From: JAGVPT01 sp964384415 | GTDB taxonomy: Bacteria; Bacteroidota; Ignavibacteria; UBA10030; UBA8401 | Length of the DNA: 44,021 bases | Assembly (NCBI GenBank): GCA_964384415.1 | Contig: CAYLMV010000019.1 | Span: 1 to 44,021, forward strand | Direction of reading: 5' to 3' | Shown here: positions 15,960 through 23,832 of the stretch, in pieces | How the letters are laid out: each line of letters starts with the position of its first letter | Numbering within the stretch: position 1 is the stretch's first letter | Notes under the pieces: model-generated | Databases searched by the model: none | What the model saw: only the letters and a program-made list of their open reading frames with translations | What the model was told of the DNA's origin: nothing | Translations under genes and position numbers: made by a program

Positions 15960-16988
15960 TCATTGGTAAGTGTGCGCACCAAGTTCCAGCCCGGAAACAG
16001 TTGTCTCCGATAAGGGCGAGAATAATCCACGAAGGAATTTTCTATGGCCGACTGCCGCGATCATGGCTCCGTTGTCGGTGCAAAATTGCATGGCGGGGAG
16101 GAACAGCCGGATTTTTGCCTCGTCGGCGGCCCGGCTCATCGCCAAACGCAGCGCTGAATTCGCAGAGACCCCGCCGGCGACTGCAATGTCCCCGACGCCA
16201 AATTCCCGGGCGGCGGACATCGTCTTTGCGACCAGTACTTCCACGATGGAAGCCTGAAAACTCGCGCAAATGTCGGCGAGCTGCTCCCGGCTCAATTCCG
16301 CGAGATGCAAATCGCGCAAAAAATAGAGGACCGAGGTTTTGATGCCGCTGAAGCTGAAATCGTAAGGCGAGCCCTCCAGATAAGTTCTCGGGAACTTAAT
16401 CGCTGCCGGGTTTCCCTCCTTCGCCAACTTGTCAATTTTGGGTCCCCCCGGATATCCCAACCCGAGCATTTTAGCAACCTTGTCGAACGCCTCTCCCGCT
16501 GCGTCGTCCCGCGTTTCCCCAATAAGCTTGTAATCAAAATCGCCCTTCATGAGCACCAACTGTGTATGTCCGCCGGAAACTGTGAGGCAAAGAAACGGAA
16601 ATGAAGGGTACGGCGGCTCGATAAAGTTCGAATAAATATGAGCCTCCATATGGTTCACACCGACAAACGGGATTTCCAGACCATAGGCAAGCGATTTGGC
16701 GTAGTTCAAGCCGACAAGGAGCGAACCCATGAGCCCGGGGCCGACCACGCCGGCAACAGCGGAGAGGTCGGATTGTCGGGTATCCGCCTTCTCGAGAGCT
16801 TCTTCGACGATCGGAATGATCAACTTCTGATGGGCCCGCGATGCCAACTCCGGTACGACTCCCCCAAATTCTTCGTGCACGAATTGAGATGAGACAACAT
16901 TTGACCGGAGCACTCCGTCGCGCATGACAGCGGCAGACGTTTCATCGCACGACGTTTCGATACCGAGTATGACGGGGATTTTTTGCAT
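15960..16988 (-). CDS. tsaD: tRNA N6-adenosine threonylcarbamoyltransferase TsaD
   Basis: TsaD (Gcp/Kae1) transfers threonylcarbamoyl to A37 of tRNAs that read ANN codons. The 342-residue protein has the family's normal length. Iron ligands are visible: His113 and His117 in VNHMEAHIYSN and Asp305 in CTDNGAMIAA; the ATPase-like motifs LGIETSCDETSAAV and VAGGVSANSALR are intact. The promoter directly upstream places its -10 hexamer only six bases before the ATG and no Shine-Dalgarno is present, so the mRNA may be leaderless. It is the first gene of tsaD-trpA-chorismate mutase-mltG. A MITE-like repeat is inserted just behind the promoter's -35. Confidence 0.96.
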   Translation of the reverse strand: MQKIPVILGIETSCDETSAAVMRDGVLRSNVVSSQFVHEEFGGVVPELASRAHQKLIIPIVEEALEKADTRQSDLSAVAGVVGPGLMGSLLVGLNYAKSLAYGLEIPFVGVNHMEAHIYSNFIEPPYPSFPFLCLTVSGGHTQLVLMKGDFDYKLIGETRDDAAGEAFDKVAKMLGLGYPGGPKIDKLAKEGNPAAIKFPRTYLEGSPYDFSFSGIKTSVLYFLRDLHLAELSREQLADICASFQASIVEVLVAKTMSAAREFGVGDIAVAGGVSANSALRLAMSRAADEAKIRLFLPAMQFCTDNGAMIAAVGHRKFLRGLFSPLSETTVSGLELGAHTYQ

Positions 16989-16994
16989 TCTTCA

Positions 16995-17022
16995 AATATA
17001 ACAAATGACGGGTGAATATCAA
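16995..17022 (-). promoter_or_regulatory. Predicted promoter of tsaD, probably giving a leaderless mRNA
   Basis: On the minus strand TTGATA (17022-17017), a 16-base spacer and TATATT (17000-16995) precede the tsaD ATG at 16988. The expected start of transcription, about seven bases after the -10, falls on the start codon. Confidence 0.5.
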
Positions 17023-17028
17023 AAATTG

Positions 17029-17181
17029 GAGTAGTGGGCTGCCTTGAATTAAAGGTCATTGCGAGGCGTTCTTTGCCGAAGCAATCCCCTTGTTTCAAGA
17101 GGAGATTGCTTCGTCGCGGAGTTTACCCCGCGTTAAGCGGGGCTCCTCGCAATGACTTTTTTTTGAAAATGCCCCACTACT
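17029..17181. mobile_element. MITE-like palindromic intergenic element
   Basis: A segment of about 153 bases is bounded by imperfect terminal inverted repeats (AGTAGTGGGC at 17030, complement GCCCCACTACT ending 17181). It is flanked on both sides by AAAAATTG (17021-17028 and 17182-17189), as a target duplication would be. Inside are further nested palindromes: GTCATTGCGAGG (17055-17066) with CCTCGCAATGAC (17145-17156), GAAGCAATC with GATTGCTTC (17078-17112), and CCCCGC with GCGGGG (around 17126-17142). No reading frame is present. Intergenic repeats with CATTGCGAGG and GAAGCAATC cores are familiar from many genomes; whether this one is mobile is inferred. Confidence 0.6.
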
Positions 17182-17344
17182 AAAAATTGCAGAGCTCACA
17201 TATGTTGTCATTCCAGACCTTCCGACGGTCTATCGGGGGACTCATCAAAACAACCAATAACCGTGAAAAATAATCAGAGAACCTTAGGAAGGTTTCAGCG
17301 CAATTTTGAAAGGAACGGCAGTTCTGCACTCAGTCTCCCGAGCC

Positions 17345-17373
17345 TTGCACAGCCAAAGGATTTTCTCTACATT
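17345..17373 (+). promoter_or_regulatory. Predicted promoter of the PBP4-type gene
   Basis: TTGCAC (17345-17350), a 17-base spacer and TACATT (17368-17373) lie 41 bases before ATG 17415. The hexamers match the consensus at four of six and four of six positions. The stretch from 17190 to 17345 holds no gene. Confidence 0.35.
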
Positions 17374-17414
17374 GATCACCAGCAACTCATGCCCCGATTA
17401 CTAACGACAAGTTT

Positions 17415-18872
17415 ATGCAGCGGCGCTTCATTTTTCTTTTTTCGATCATCGGACTTATGCTTGGGGGTTGTTCTACTTTTGAGCGACTGACTCACGGAAC
17501 GACGCCTGTCGAGCAATTCCGGCACAAGATCGATGCAATCCTTGCTGACTCCATCTTCACCTCGACGAAATGCGGGATTGAAATCGTCTCCCTCGATAAC
17601 AACGATATCCTGTATGAGCAGAATGCAAAGACGCTTTTGCGGCCGGCATCCAACATGAAGCTTGTTACAACCGCAGCAGCACTTCTTGTTCTTGGCCGCC
17701 GGTATTCCTTTAACACGTCATTGTACGCAGACACTCTTGTTTCCGGCGACACGCTCGAGGGGAATATCTACTTCAAAGGGTTCGGGGATCCGGACTTTAG
17801 TTCAGCCGATCTCGGAACTGTTCTCCTGCCCCTCAAGGCGAGGAGCATTTCGAGAATCAATGGGGACCTTGTGGGCGACGCAAGCTACTTCGACGATGAA
17901 CATTGGGGATCGGGGTGGATGTGGGATGATGAGCCGTCCGGCTTTGCGGCATACAATTCCGCTCTTTCAATCGACCGTAACTGCGTCCAGGTCACAGCCG
18001 TCCCCGGAGCGAAGGCCGGCGGCACAGTTGCGATAACGATCGACCCGCCGACGCGGTACGTCTCGCTGATCAACGAGGCCACCACGGGAGCGGACACGCT
18101 CCCTTCCACGCTGGACATATCGCGGAAATTCAAGGAGCGGCTGAATACAATCTTCGTGAAGGGGAAGATGCCCTCAGGCGCAAAACCGGAAAAGGAATCG
18201 ATCAGCGTGTGGGATCCGGAAAAGTACTTCCTGACCCTCGCCCAGGAAGAACTGGAGCGTCAAAACATAAAAGTGGACGGGAAACTCCTTTTGGATTCCG
18301 TCCCCGGCAGCGCCGTTTTGATCTCTCAACAATCGCACTCCATGGATTCCGTTCTCATCTATCTAAATAAGGCCAGCGACAATCTCTCAGCGGAAAATGT
18401 GTTGAAAATTATTGGGGCCGTTTCTTTCGGCACTCCTGCCGCAACAGCTCACGGCATCACCGCTACAAAACTAGCCCTAGAAAAACTCGGTATCGACTCG
18501 ACAAAGTATCTCATGGTTGATGGATCGGGAGTTTCGCATTATAACCTGATCACGCCCGACATTTTCGTCCAACTTCTCCGCAGCGTGTACGGCCGAAAGG
18601 ACATTTTCGATCTCTATTGGAATTCACTCCCGAACGCCGGAGTCGACGGATTGCTCGCTAATCGAATGAAAGGCTCCCCGGCGCAGAACAACCTGCATGC
18701 TAAAACCGGAACCATCCGGGGCGCGAGCGCTCTTTCGGGATACGTTCGAACGGCCGAAGGCGAATTGCTGGCTTTTTCAATCATGATGCAGAATTACATC
18801 GGGTCCGGAGATCCGTACCGGAAGGCGCAGGATGCAATCGGGGTTCTTATGGCTGGATTGCGGCGAAAATAA
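17415..18872 (+). CDS. dacB: D-alanyl-D-alanine carboxypeptidase/endopeptidase, PBP4 (DacB) type, family S13
   Basis: The 485-residue protein removes the terminal D-Ala from muropeptides or opens D-Ala-mDAP cross-links in the periplasm. All three penicillin-binding motifs of S13 are visible: S79-x-x-K82 (PASNMKLVTTAAAL), S321-D-N323 (KASDNLSAEN) and K430-T-G (HAKTGTIRGASALSGY). Between the first and second lie the extra domains typical of this family. The signal peptide ends in LGGC with Cys19, so it is a lipoprotein, unlike E. coli DacB which is soluble. It stands alone on the plus strand, divergent from tsaD and convergent with the DUF4097 gene 56 bases away. Confidence 0.92.
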   Translation: MQRRFIFLFSIIGLMLGGCSTFERLTHGTTPVEQFRHKIDAILADSIFTSTKCGIEIVSLDNNDILYEQNAKTLLRPASNMKLVTTAAALLVLGRRYSFNTSLYADTLVSGDTLEGNIYFKGFGDPDFSSADLGTVLLPLKARSISRINGDLVGDASYFDDEHWGSGWMWDDEPSGFAAYNSALSIDRNCVQVTAVPGAKAGGTVAITIDPPTRYVSLINEATTGADTLPSTLDISRKFKERLNTIFVKGKMPSGAKPEKESISVWDPEKYFLTLAQEELERQNIKVDGKLLLDSVPGSAVLISQQSHSMDSVLIYLNKASDNLSAENVLKIIGAVSFGTPAATAHGITATKLALEKLGIDSTKYLMVDGSGVSHYNLITPDIFVQLLRSVYGRKDIFDLYWNSLPNAGVDGLLANRMKGSPAQNNLHAKTGTIRGASALSGYVRTAEGELLAFSIMMQNYIGSGDPYRKAQDAIGVLMAGLRRK

Positions 18873-18875
18873 AAA

Positions 18876-18901
18876 AGGGCCGCACTCTTATGTGCAGCCC
18901 T
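18876..18901 (-). terminator. Terminator of the DUF4097 gene between convergent genes
   Basis: AGGGCCGCAC (18876-18885) pairs with GTGCAGCCCT (18892-18901), with one mismatch and a six-base loop. On the minus strand it is followed by TTTTTTATTTT. The plus side has no T run, so it serves mainly the minus-strand gene. Confidence 0.75.
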
Positions 18902-18928
18902 GTAGAAAAATCGCATTCCCGAAGTTGA

Positions 18929-19933
18929 CTATTTCAGCGTCTTGATCCTGACGTCTCCTCCGGAAGTTTCCGCTCGGATCACATTGCCGCCGCCGTTGAT
19001 CTTGCCGCGGAGTTCCTCGTCTGAGATTTCTCCTTTGACGGTGATCGGGAGCTCACACCGAACCTTCCCTCCGCTTGTCGATGCTTCCAGATTCGCAGCG
19101 ATGTTGTCGTTGACGAAGATATTGATATCTCCCCCCGAACTATGGACATCAACTCCCTTATTCTCTCCGTTTAGCTTAAGAGATACGCCTCCGCCCGAAG
19201 TTTCCGCATGAACGGACCCGTCGATTGAGGCAAGTTCGATCTCGCCCCCGGATGTCTCTACGTTGACATCGCCCATTATGTCGTCCGCCCTGACATTTCC
19301 TCCCGATGTTTCTCCTTTCAGGGCTCCTTTGATCTTCCGGGCATCGAGGTTGCCGCCGGAAGAATTCACGTTCACCGTCCCTTCCACCGACGCAACGGTA
19401 ATATTCCCTCCGCTCGTTTCAAATCTCACATCTCCTTCCAGGGCGTTCAACGACATGTTTCCGCCGGACGTTGACGCCTTCACCGAATACTTTTTCGGGA
19501 CCATAATATGGTAGTTGATGTCAAGATCGCCCACGTTCCATTTGAAGAAGTTGTTGTCGTTCACTTTGCCGATGACGGTAACACGATCGCCATCCTGAGA
19601 AAATTTCACGTCGAACCGCTCGGACCGCCTGTCCGACCCTTCAATATCAACCTTCACCAAAACTTCTTCTTTGTCCCAGGTCTGCACATCGACATCGCCC
19701 GCGTCGGTCTCCAGGAGAAGATTTCCGCCGCTCTTCACGGAGAAATCTTTTTCGAGGTGCCTGTTCGTCGACGATTCATCGGACCCGAACATCGAACGCA
19801 ACTCTTCTCGGGGTGAATCGGCTGCCGTCTTTTCAAACTGTGAGTTTGAATACATCACCATGACGCCGCCAAACAATGCGCCAACAACCAGGAATGCGGT
19901 GATTTTTGCCCATGCCGCGGTTGAGATTTTCAT
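18929..19933 (-). CDS. DUF4097 family beta-helix-like envelope protein
   Basis: The 334-residue protein has an N-terminal membrane segment or uncleaved signal (residues 8-28), then from about residue 130 at least nine short repeats of about 20 residues built on the pattern E-T-S-G-G or S-S-G-G followed by a beta strand (RFETSGGNITVASVEG, VNVNSSGGNLDARKIKG, VNVETSGGEIELASIDG). This is the DUF4097 putative adhesin/auto-transporter-like repeat, expected to form a right-handed beta solenoid. Family function is not established; members often sit near stress sigma factors. AAGGAG five bases before ATG 19933 supports the start. It is monocistronic, with a strong terminator. Confidence 0.8.
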   Translation of the reverse strand: MKISTAAWAKITAFLVVGALFGGVMVMYSNSQFEKTAADSPREELRSMFGSDESSTNRHLEKDFSVKSGGNLLLETDAGDVDVQTWDKEEVLVKVDIEGSDRRSERFDVKFSQDGDRVTVIGKVNDNNFFKWNVGDLDINYHIMVPKKYSVKASTSGGNMSLNALEGDVRFETSGGNITVASVEGTVNVNSSGGNLDARKIKGALKGETSGGNVRADDIMGDVNVETSGGEIELASIDGSVHAETSGGGVSLKLNGENKGVDVHSSGGDINIFVNDNIAANLEASTSGGKVRCELPITVKGEISDEELRGKINGGGNVIRAETSGGDVRIKTLK

Positions 19934-20282
19934 AATATCTCCTTGAAATCGTTCAGTCTAGTGATCTTCCCCTGATAAAGTAACGAAAAGTAACCTCAAA
20001 AGTTGCAGGGGCAGGCCAAAAGCAGCGGTGCCCGTACCGCCTGTGATACTCTCTGCCCGGATGCCGCCTGATTTGCGTTCTTCACACTAATCCTGCGAAA
20101 ATCCCGAATTACATTTGAAGGAGTGCCCGTAAAGAGAGCGCTCAATCGCAGCCGTGTACCGGTGGGAACGGCCCCGCGGCTTTTGTCAGTCTCTGGTAGA
20201 GTTTCAGTTTCATTTACGTGTCATTCCGGCCCCGTTTGCGCGAGGTGAACTCCAGCCGTAATCCAGTTTTGTTACTTCCTGG

Positions 20283-20303
20283 ATGTCCGCCTCTGGCGGA
20301 CAT
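20283..20303. repeat. Short perfect hairpin, repeat-like
   Basis: ATGTCCGCC (20283-20291), loop TCT, GGCGGACAT (20295-20303): a nine-bp perfect stem without a T run, so not a terminator. Its form is that of a short dispersed intergenic palindrome; copy number cannot be judged from one window. Confidence 0.5.
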
Positions 20304-20355
20304 GACCGTGATTCTTGTATTTGGAATTCAAATTGAGACACTGCCAAGTCTCTCG

Positions 20356-20384
20356 TTGCTTCTCTTTCCCGATTTTAGTATACT
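20356..20384 (+). promoter_or_regulatory. Predicted promoter of the M28 lipoprotein-prmA-ppx unit
   Basis: TTGCTT (20356-20361), a 17-base spacer and TATACT (20379-20384) precede ATG 20410 by 25 bases. Expected transcription start is near 20391. Confidence 0.45.
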
Positions 20385-20409
20385 TTTTTCCACCATCCCC
20401 AAATTCAAA

Positions 20410-21372
20410 ATGCTCAAGAGTTTCCTATTTCTTTGTACGATTGTTTTCCTATCGTCGTGCGGCCAACAACAACCTAAACCTCTGCAGGCGCCGCCGTCAA
20501 ATGCGGCTCTTCCCAACATGAGAGTACCGGAATTTCACGGTGATCAGGCCTTTGCCTATCTTACTGCCCAGACCGATTTTGGACCTCGCAATCCAAATTC
20601 AGCCGGACATTCAAAATGCCTGGACTACCTCGTCGCTGAGCTGGGGAAAACTGCGGATCGGGTTTCCCGTCAGGATTTTAATTATACCGGCTACAACGGC
20701 GAACTGCTCAAGCTCACGAACGTGATCGGTGCGTTCAACTCCAGCGACACGAACCGCATTCTTTTTCTCGCGCATTGGGATACCCGGCCCCGCGCCGATG
20801 AAGAAAAGGATCCTCGGAATCAGGGCCGGCCGATCCTTGGCGCAAACGACGGGGCCAGCGGCGTCGCCGTTTTGCTCGAACTCGCGCGTCTCATGAAGCA
20901 AACACCTCCGCCGATCGGTGTCGATATTTTATTTGTGGATGGCGAGGACTACGGAAACAGTCATGACCTCGACCGGTATTTCCTCGGCTCAAAACATTTC
21001 ATGAGTGTGAAGCCTTATGCCTATCGTCCTCGGTACGGCGTGCTCCTCGACATGGTCGGTTACAGAGACCTGCAGATTCCGATGGAACAAAATTCCATGA
21101 CATATGCGCCCGAAGTTCTCGGACTCCTCTGGTCGACTGCAGAGAAGCTCGGCATTACGCAGTTCGTGAACGTTCCCGGAGAACAGATTTCCGACGACCA
21201 CCTGGCGTTCAACAACGGGGGAATTCCCACGGTGGACATCATCGATTTTCAATATCCATACTGGCACACGCTGGAAGATACGCCCGACAAATGCAGCGGG
21301 GAGAGCCTGGAGGCCGTGGGAAGTGTCCTCGCACACGTGATCTACGGTTCGACTTCCGCGCGTCCACAATAA
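20410..21372 (+). CDS. M28 family metallopeptidase-like lipoprotein, probable glutaminyl-peptide cyclotransferase
   Basis: Starting at ATG 20410 the 320-residue protein has a lipoprotein signal (MLKSFLFLCTIVFLSSC, Cys17). A longer in-frame start at 20218 would put about 64 non-signal residues in front, so it is rejected. The M28 zinc site is visible: LAHWDTRPR, GANDGASGV, DGEDYG and YWHTLEDTPDK. The combination with SDDHLAFNNGGIPTVDIIDF resembles glutaminyl cyclases, which convert N-terminal Gln to pyroglutamate, more than aminopeptidases. Pyroglutamate formation on exported proteins is known in Bacteroidota; here it is inference. It leads a unit with an unknown membrane protein, prmA and ppx. 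Confidence 0.85.
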   Translation: MLKSFLFLCTIVFLSSCGQQQPKPLQAPPSNAALPNMRVPEFHGDQAFAYLTAQTDFGPRNPNSAGHSKCLDYLVAELGKTADRVSRQDFNYTGYNGELLKLTNVIGAFNSSDTNRILFLAHWDTRPRADEEKDPRNQGRPILGANDGASGVAVLLELARLMKQTPPPIGVDILFVDGEDYGNSHDLDRYFLGSKHFMSVKPYAYRPRYGVLLDMVGYRDLQIPMEQNSMTYAPEVLGLLWSTAEKLGITQFVNVPGEQISDDHLAFNNGGIPTVDIIDFQYPYWHTLEDTPDKCSGESLEAVGSVLAHVIYGSTSARPQ

Positions 21373-21382
21373 GGGGGCCGCA

Positions 21383-22048
21383 ATGAAGGATCATTCTTCG
21401 ACGTCGCACTTCGGGTGGTACGAAATCCTCCGTATTATCGTTCCCGGATTCTACTTCATTTTTCTCTGCTATGTGTACTCCGCAGTTTTTAACCTTTCAA
21501 TCTATCCGTTCGACACATGGGAGATCGGCATCCCGACGTTCATTATCGGCGGACTTCTGGCCGGCCTTACGCTTTACGCGAAAGAAAGTCCCAAGAAACG
21601 GAAGGCATTCCAGTCAAATCAGCCGAGTCAATTCATCCTTGAGCGTTCACGACGCGTCAAAGACGCTCCCGCGATGGACGAGAACGACGCCCGGCGCCTC
21701 TATTTCTATATCCTCAATCACTACATGCCGGAGGAGGCTCAGGAGAAGATATTCTTCTTCGGGACTGTCTACCACGTCATGATCAGCATTCGACGGACGT
21801 CGTTCGGCTTCGGTCTTGTGGGACTTGTTCTGCTCATTGTCGAGTATACGATAAAATCGCATTTCGAACTTTCTACCCTGCTGCCGATCGCCGTGCTCTG
21901 GCTTGTCTACGCGCTCAACGTGCGGTATAATAAGGCCGACCGGAATATGCAGGAAAACTATCATGATCAGATTTTTTGGCTCACGATGAATACCGCGCTC
22001 GTCGACAACCTCATTGTCCAACGCATGCATCTCGATCGTTCAGCATGA
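21383..22048 (+). CDS. Unknown membrane protein, four hydrophobic segments
   Basis: I do not recognise this 221-residue protein. It has two membrane segments near residues 14-35 and 45-65, a charged cytoplasmic-looking stretch (about 65-140: KESPKKRKAFQSNQPSQF, then an Asp/Glu/Arg-rich part) and two more segments near 140-160 and 165-182, then a polar tail. No catalytic motif stands out. It lies ten bases after the M28 gene with an AGGGGG Shine-Dalgarno, and its TGA overlaps the prmA ATG, so it belongs to that transcript. Codon use looks like the neighbours, so it is a genuine native gene rather than a shadow. Confidence 0.8.
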   Translation: MKDHSSTSHFGWYEILRIIVPGFYFIFLCYVYSAVFNLSIYPFDTWEIGIPTFIIGGLLAGLTLYAKESPKKRKAFQSNQPSQFILERSRRVKDAPAMDENDARRLYFYILNHYMPEEAQEKIFFFGTVYHVMISIRRTSFGFGLVGLVLLIVEYTIKSHFELSTLLPIAVLWLVYALNVRYNKADRNMQENYHDQIFWLTMNTALVDNLIVQRMHLDRSA

Positions 22049-22899
22049 AAGATGTCTATATTGAAATCGTCCTGGCAGTTGCGCCCGATCCTGCACTACG
22101 CGAACTGATATCGTTTCAGCTTCACGAGTGGGGCTTTACGGGATTTCTTGAAGATGACGTGAGCATACACTGCTATCTGCAAAAGCCGCGATGGACCGAA
22201 AACCTCGACAAAAAGCTTTCCGCGTTCATCGCCGAACAAGAACCTGCCGTCGTTTCTTTATCCAGCATTGCGGAAATCGCGAATGAGAACTGGAACCTTC
22301 AATGGGAAGAGACTATTCAGCCGATAGAAGCAGGCGAAAGATTTATCATCGCTCCGTCCTGGCATCCGGTGGATGCCAAAGAGGGCAAGATTGTCGTGAC
22401 CATCGACCCAAAAATGTCCTTCGGAACCGGATACCATGAATCAACCCGTCTCATGCTGCGGATGCTTGAAAAGCATGGATCGGCGAGGCCGCATGTTCTC
22501 GATGTCGGAACAGGCACGGGAATTCTGGCCATCGCTGCTGCAAAGCTTGGATCCATCCATGTTGTCGGCATCGATGTCGACGAATGGTCATACAGCAACG
22601 CAAGGGAAAATGTTGAGAAAAACGGCTGCGGCGGCATCGTGGAGATCCACTTTGGCTCTCTCGAAGTGGTCGCCGAGACCGGATTCGACATGATCCTCGC
22701 CAATATCACCAGAACCGCAATTCTCGAGCTTCTCCCTTCGCTGGTGCAAAAACTGAGGAAGGAAGGGGTCATATTGTGTTCAGGGCTCATGACCGAAGAC
22801 AGATCCAGCGTTGAGGATGCGCTCCGGCAGGAAGGATGCGCGCTCCTTTCCGGTGCAACAGAGAACGAATGGATTGGCATCGCGGCCGTGAGGGAATGA
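22045..22899 (+). CDS. prmA: Ribosomal protein L11 methyltransferase
   Basis: PrmA trimethylates ribosomal protein L11 using S-adenosylmethionine. ATG 22045 overlaps the preceding stop (ATGA) and gives 284 residues, close to the family's length; a longer frame from 21976 has no family similarity. The N-terminal substrate-binding domain (residues 1-95, ending NENWNLQWEE) is followed by the methyltransferase domain with VTIDPKMSFGTGYHESTRLM, the SAM loop LDVGTGTGILAIAAAKLG, GIDVDEWSYSNAREN and the catalytic-region motif DMILANITRTAILEL. It is three bases from ppx. Confidence 0.93.
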   Translation: MKDVYIEIVLAVAPDPALRELISFQLHEWGFTGFLEDDVSIHCYLQKPRWTENLDKKLSAFIAEQEPAVVSLSSIAEIANENWNLQWEETIQPIEAGERFIIAPSWHPVDAKEGKIVVTIDPKMSFGTGYHESTRLMLRMLEKHGSARPHVLDVGTGTGILAIAAAKLGSIHVVGIDVDEWSYSNARENVEKNGCGGIVEIHFGSLEVVAETGFDMILANITRTAILELLPSLVQKLRKEGVILCSGLMTEDRSSVEDALRQEGCALLSGATENEWIGIAAVRE

Positions 22900-22902
22900 G
22901 GA

Positions 22903-23832
22903 ATGACAATCAGTGTCGTTGATATCGGGACCAATACGATTCTTCTCCTCGTGGCGCAAAATGAAGGACATCGGATAGCAAAGATACTCCATGACGAGCA
23001 GGTCATTGCAAGAGTGGGCAAGGGAGTCGATGAACGGCGGTTGATCCTACGCGAGAGCTTCGAACGGGCCGCAGACTTCCTGAGCGCATATCGACGGACG
23101 TCGGAATCACTGAAAGCTGAACGCATCATCGCGGTCGGAACGAGCGCCATCCGCGATGCTCAGAACAGGGATGACTTCTGCGAGTTCATACGTCAGAAGA
23201 CCGGCATCACGATTGAGGTGCTCAGCGGTGACGAGGAGGCTGAATGGACCTTTCAAGGAGCAATCGGAGAAAACGGCGGAACATCCGGAAACTTTACGGT
23301 GCTCGACATCGGAGGTGGCAGCACTGAAATTATTTTCGGGTCTCGCGCGAAAATACTGCGGAAGGTAAGCCTCGACATTGGATGCGTCAGGATCTCCGAG
23401 CGAGTCCTTCGTGCTCAGCCGCCGACAAAGGAAATGGTCGCGAGCGCACAAACGCTGATACGGATGGCGTTGGAAAGAATTGAGTTTGACGGCATCAACA
23501 CATCAACAGCTGTTGCGGTCGCTGGAACCGTAACGACCCTGGCGGCGATGCGTCTTCGGTTGGATGAATACGATCCGGCGAGCGTCGAGGGATTTGAACT
23601 GAGGCGGCGCGATGTTGAGGAGGAATTTGAGCGTCTCCAGGGGAAGACGATCGACCAGCTGCGATCTATTCGTCAAATCTCGCCGGGGCGGGAGGATATT
23701 CTATTGGCGGGTGTCCTGATCCTCCGTGAATTCATGGAATGGGGGCGTCTCGAGGAGATACGAGTAAGCGATCGCGGTCTCCGGTACGGAATCATGCTGC
23801 GTGAAATCCGCCATGCCCGGAGCGATCATTGA
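22903..23832 (+). CDS. Ppx/GppA family exopolyphosphatase
   Basis: The 309-residue protein is the short, two-domain form of the Ppx/GppA family, which hydrolyses inorganic polyphosphate or guanosine pentaphosphate. Phosphate-binding loops of the ASKHA fold are visible at residues 5-20 (VVDIGTNTILLLVAQNEG) and at about 140-152 (VLDIGGGSTEIIFG), together with IIAVGTSAIRDAQNR and VAVAGTVTTLAAM. The C-terminal helical domain of the long E. coli Ppx is absent, as is normal in Bacteroidota. It starts three bases after prmA, so it is co-translated, and its 3' end overlaps the convergent lipoprotein gene by seven bases. Confidence 0.9.
   Translation: MTISVVDIGTNTILLLVAQNEGHRIAKILHDEQVIARVGKGVDERRLILRESFERAADFLSAYRRTSESLKAERIIAVGTSAIRDAQNRDDFCEFIRQKTGITIEVLSGDEEAEWTFQGAIGENGGTSGNFTVLDIGGGSTEIIFGSRAKILRKVSLDIGCVRISERVLRAQPPTKEMVASAQTLIRMALERIEFDGINTSTAVAVAGTVTTLAAMRLRLDEYDPASVEGFELRRRDVEEEFERLQGKTIDQLRSIRQISPGREDILLAGVLILREFMEWGRLEEIRVSDRGLRYGIMLREIRHARSDH

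Larger units (their letters stand above)
19934..20409. other. Intergenic region between divergent genes, no gene seen
   Basis: This 476-base stretch between the DUF4097 gene and the M28 lipoprotein gene has no convincing reading frame. It contains a short perfect hairpin (20283-20303), a predicted promoter (20356-20384) and a GTCATTCC-type stretch from 20220. The part 19990-20215 is G+C rich and unexplained. Confidence 0.6.

Noticed and set aside
15947..16030. Longer trpA start inside tsaD
   Set aside because: GTG 15946 places the catalytic Glu and Asp at residues 49 and 60 and gives the normal family length.
20283..20303. Hairpin as a terminator
   Set aside because: No T run on either side; better seen as a short palindromic repeat.
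20218..20409. N-terminal extension of the M28 protein
   Set aside because: The lipoprotein signal begins at ATG 20410 and a promoter fits just upstream; the extension lies over an intergenic hairpin.
22317..23150. 277-residue minus frame across prmA and ppx
   Set aside because: Antisense to two recognised genes; low-complexity Ser/Thr/Arg composition typical of shadows.
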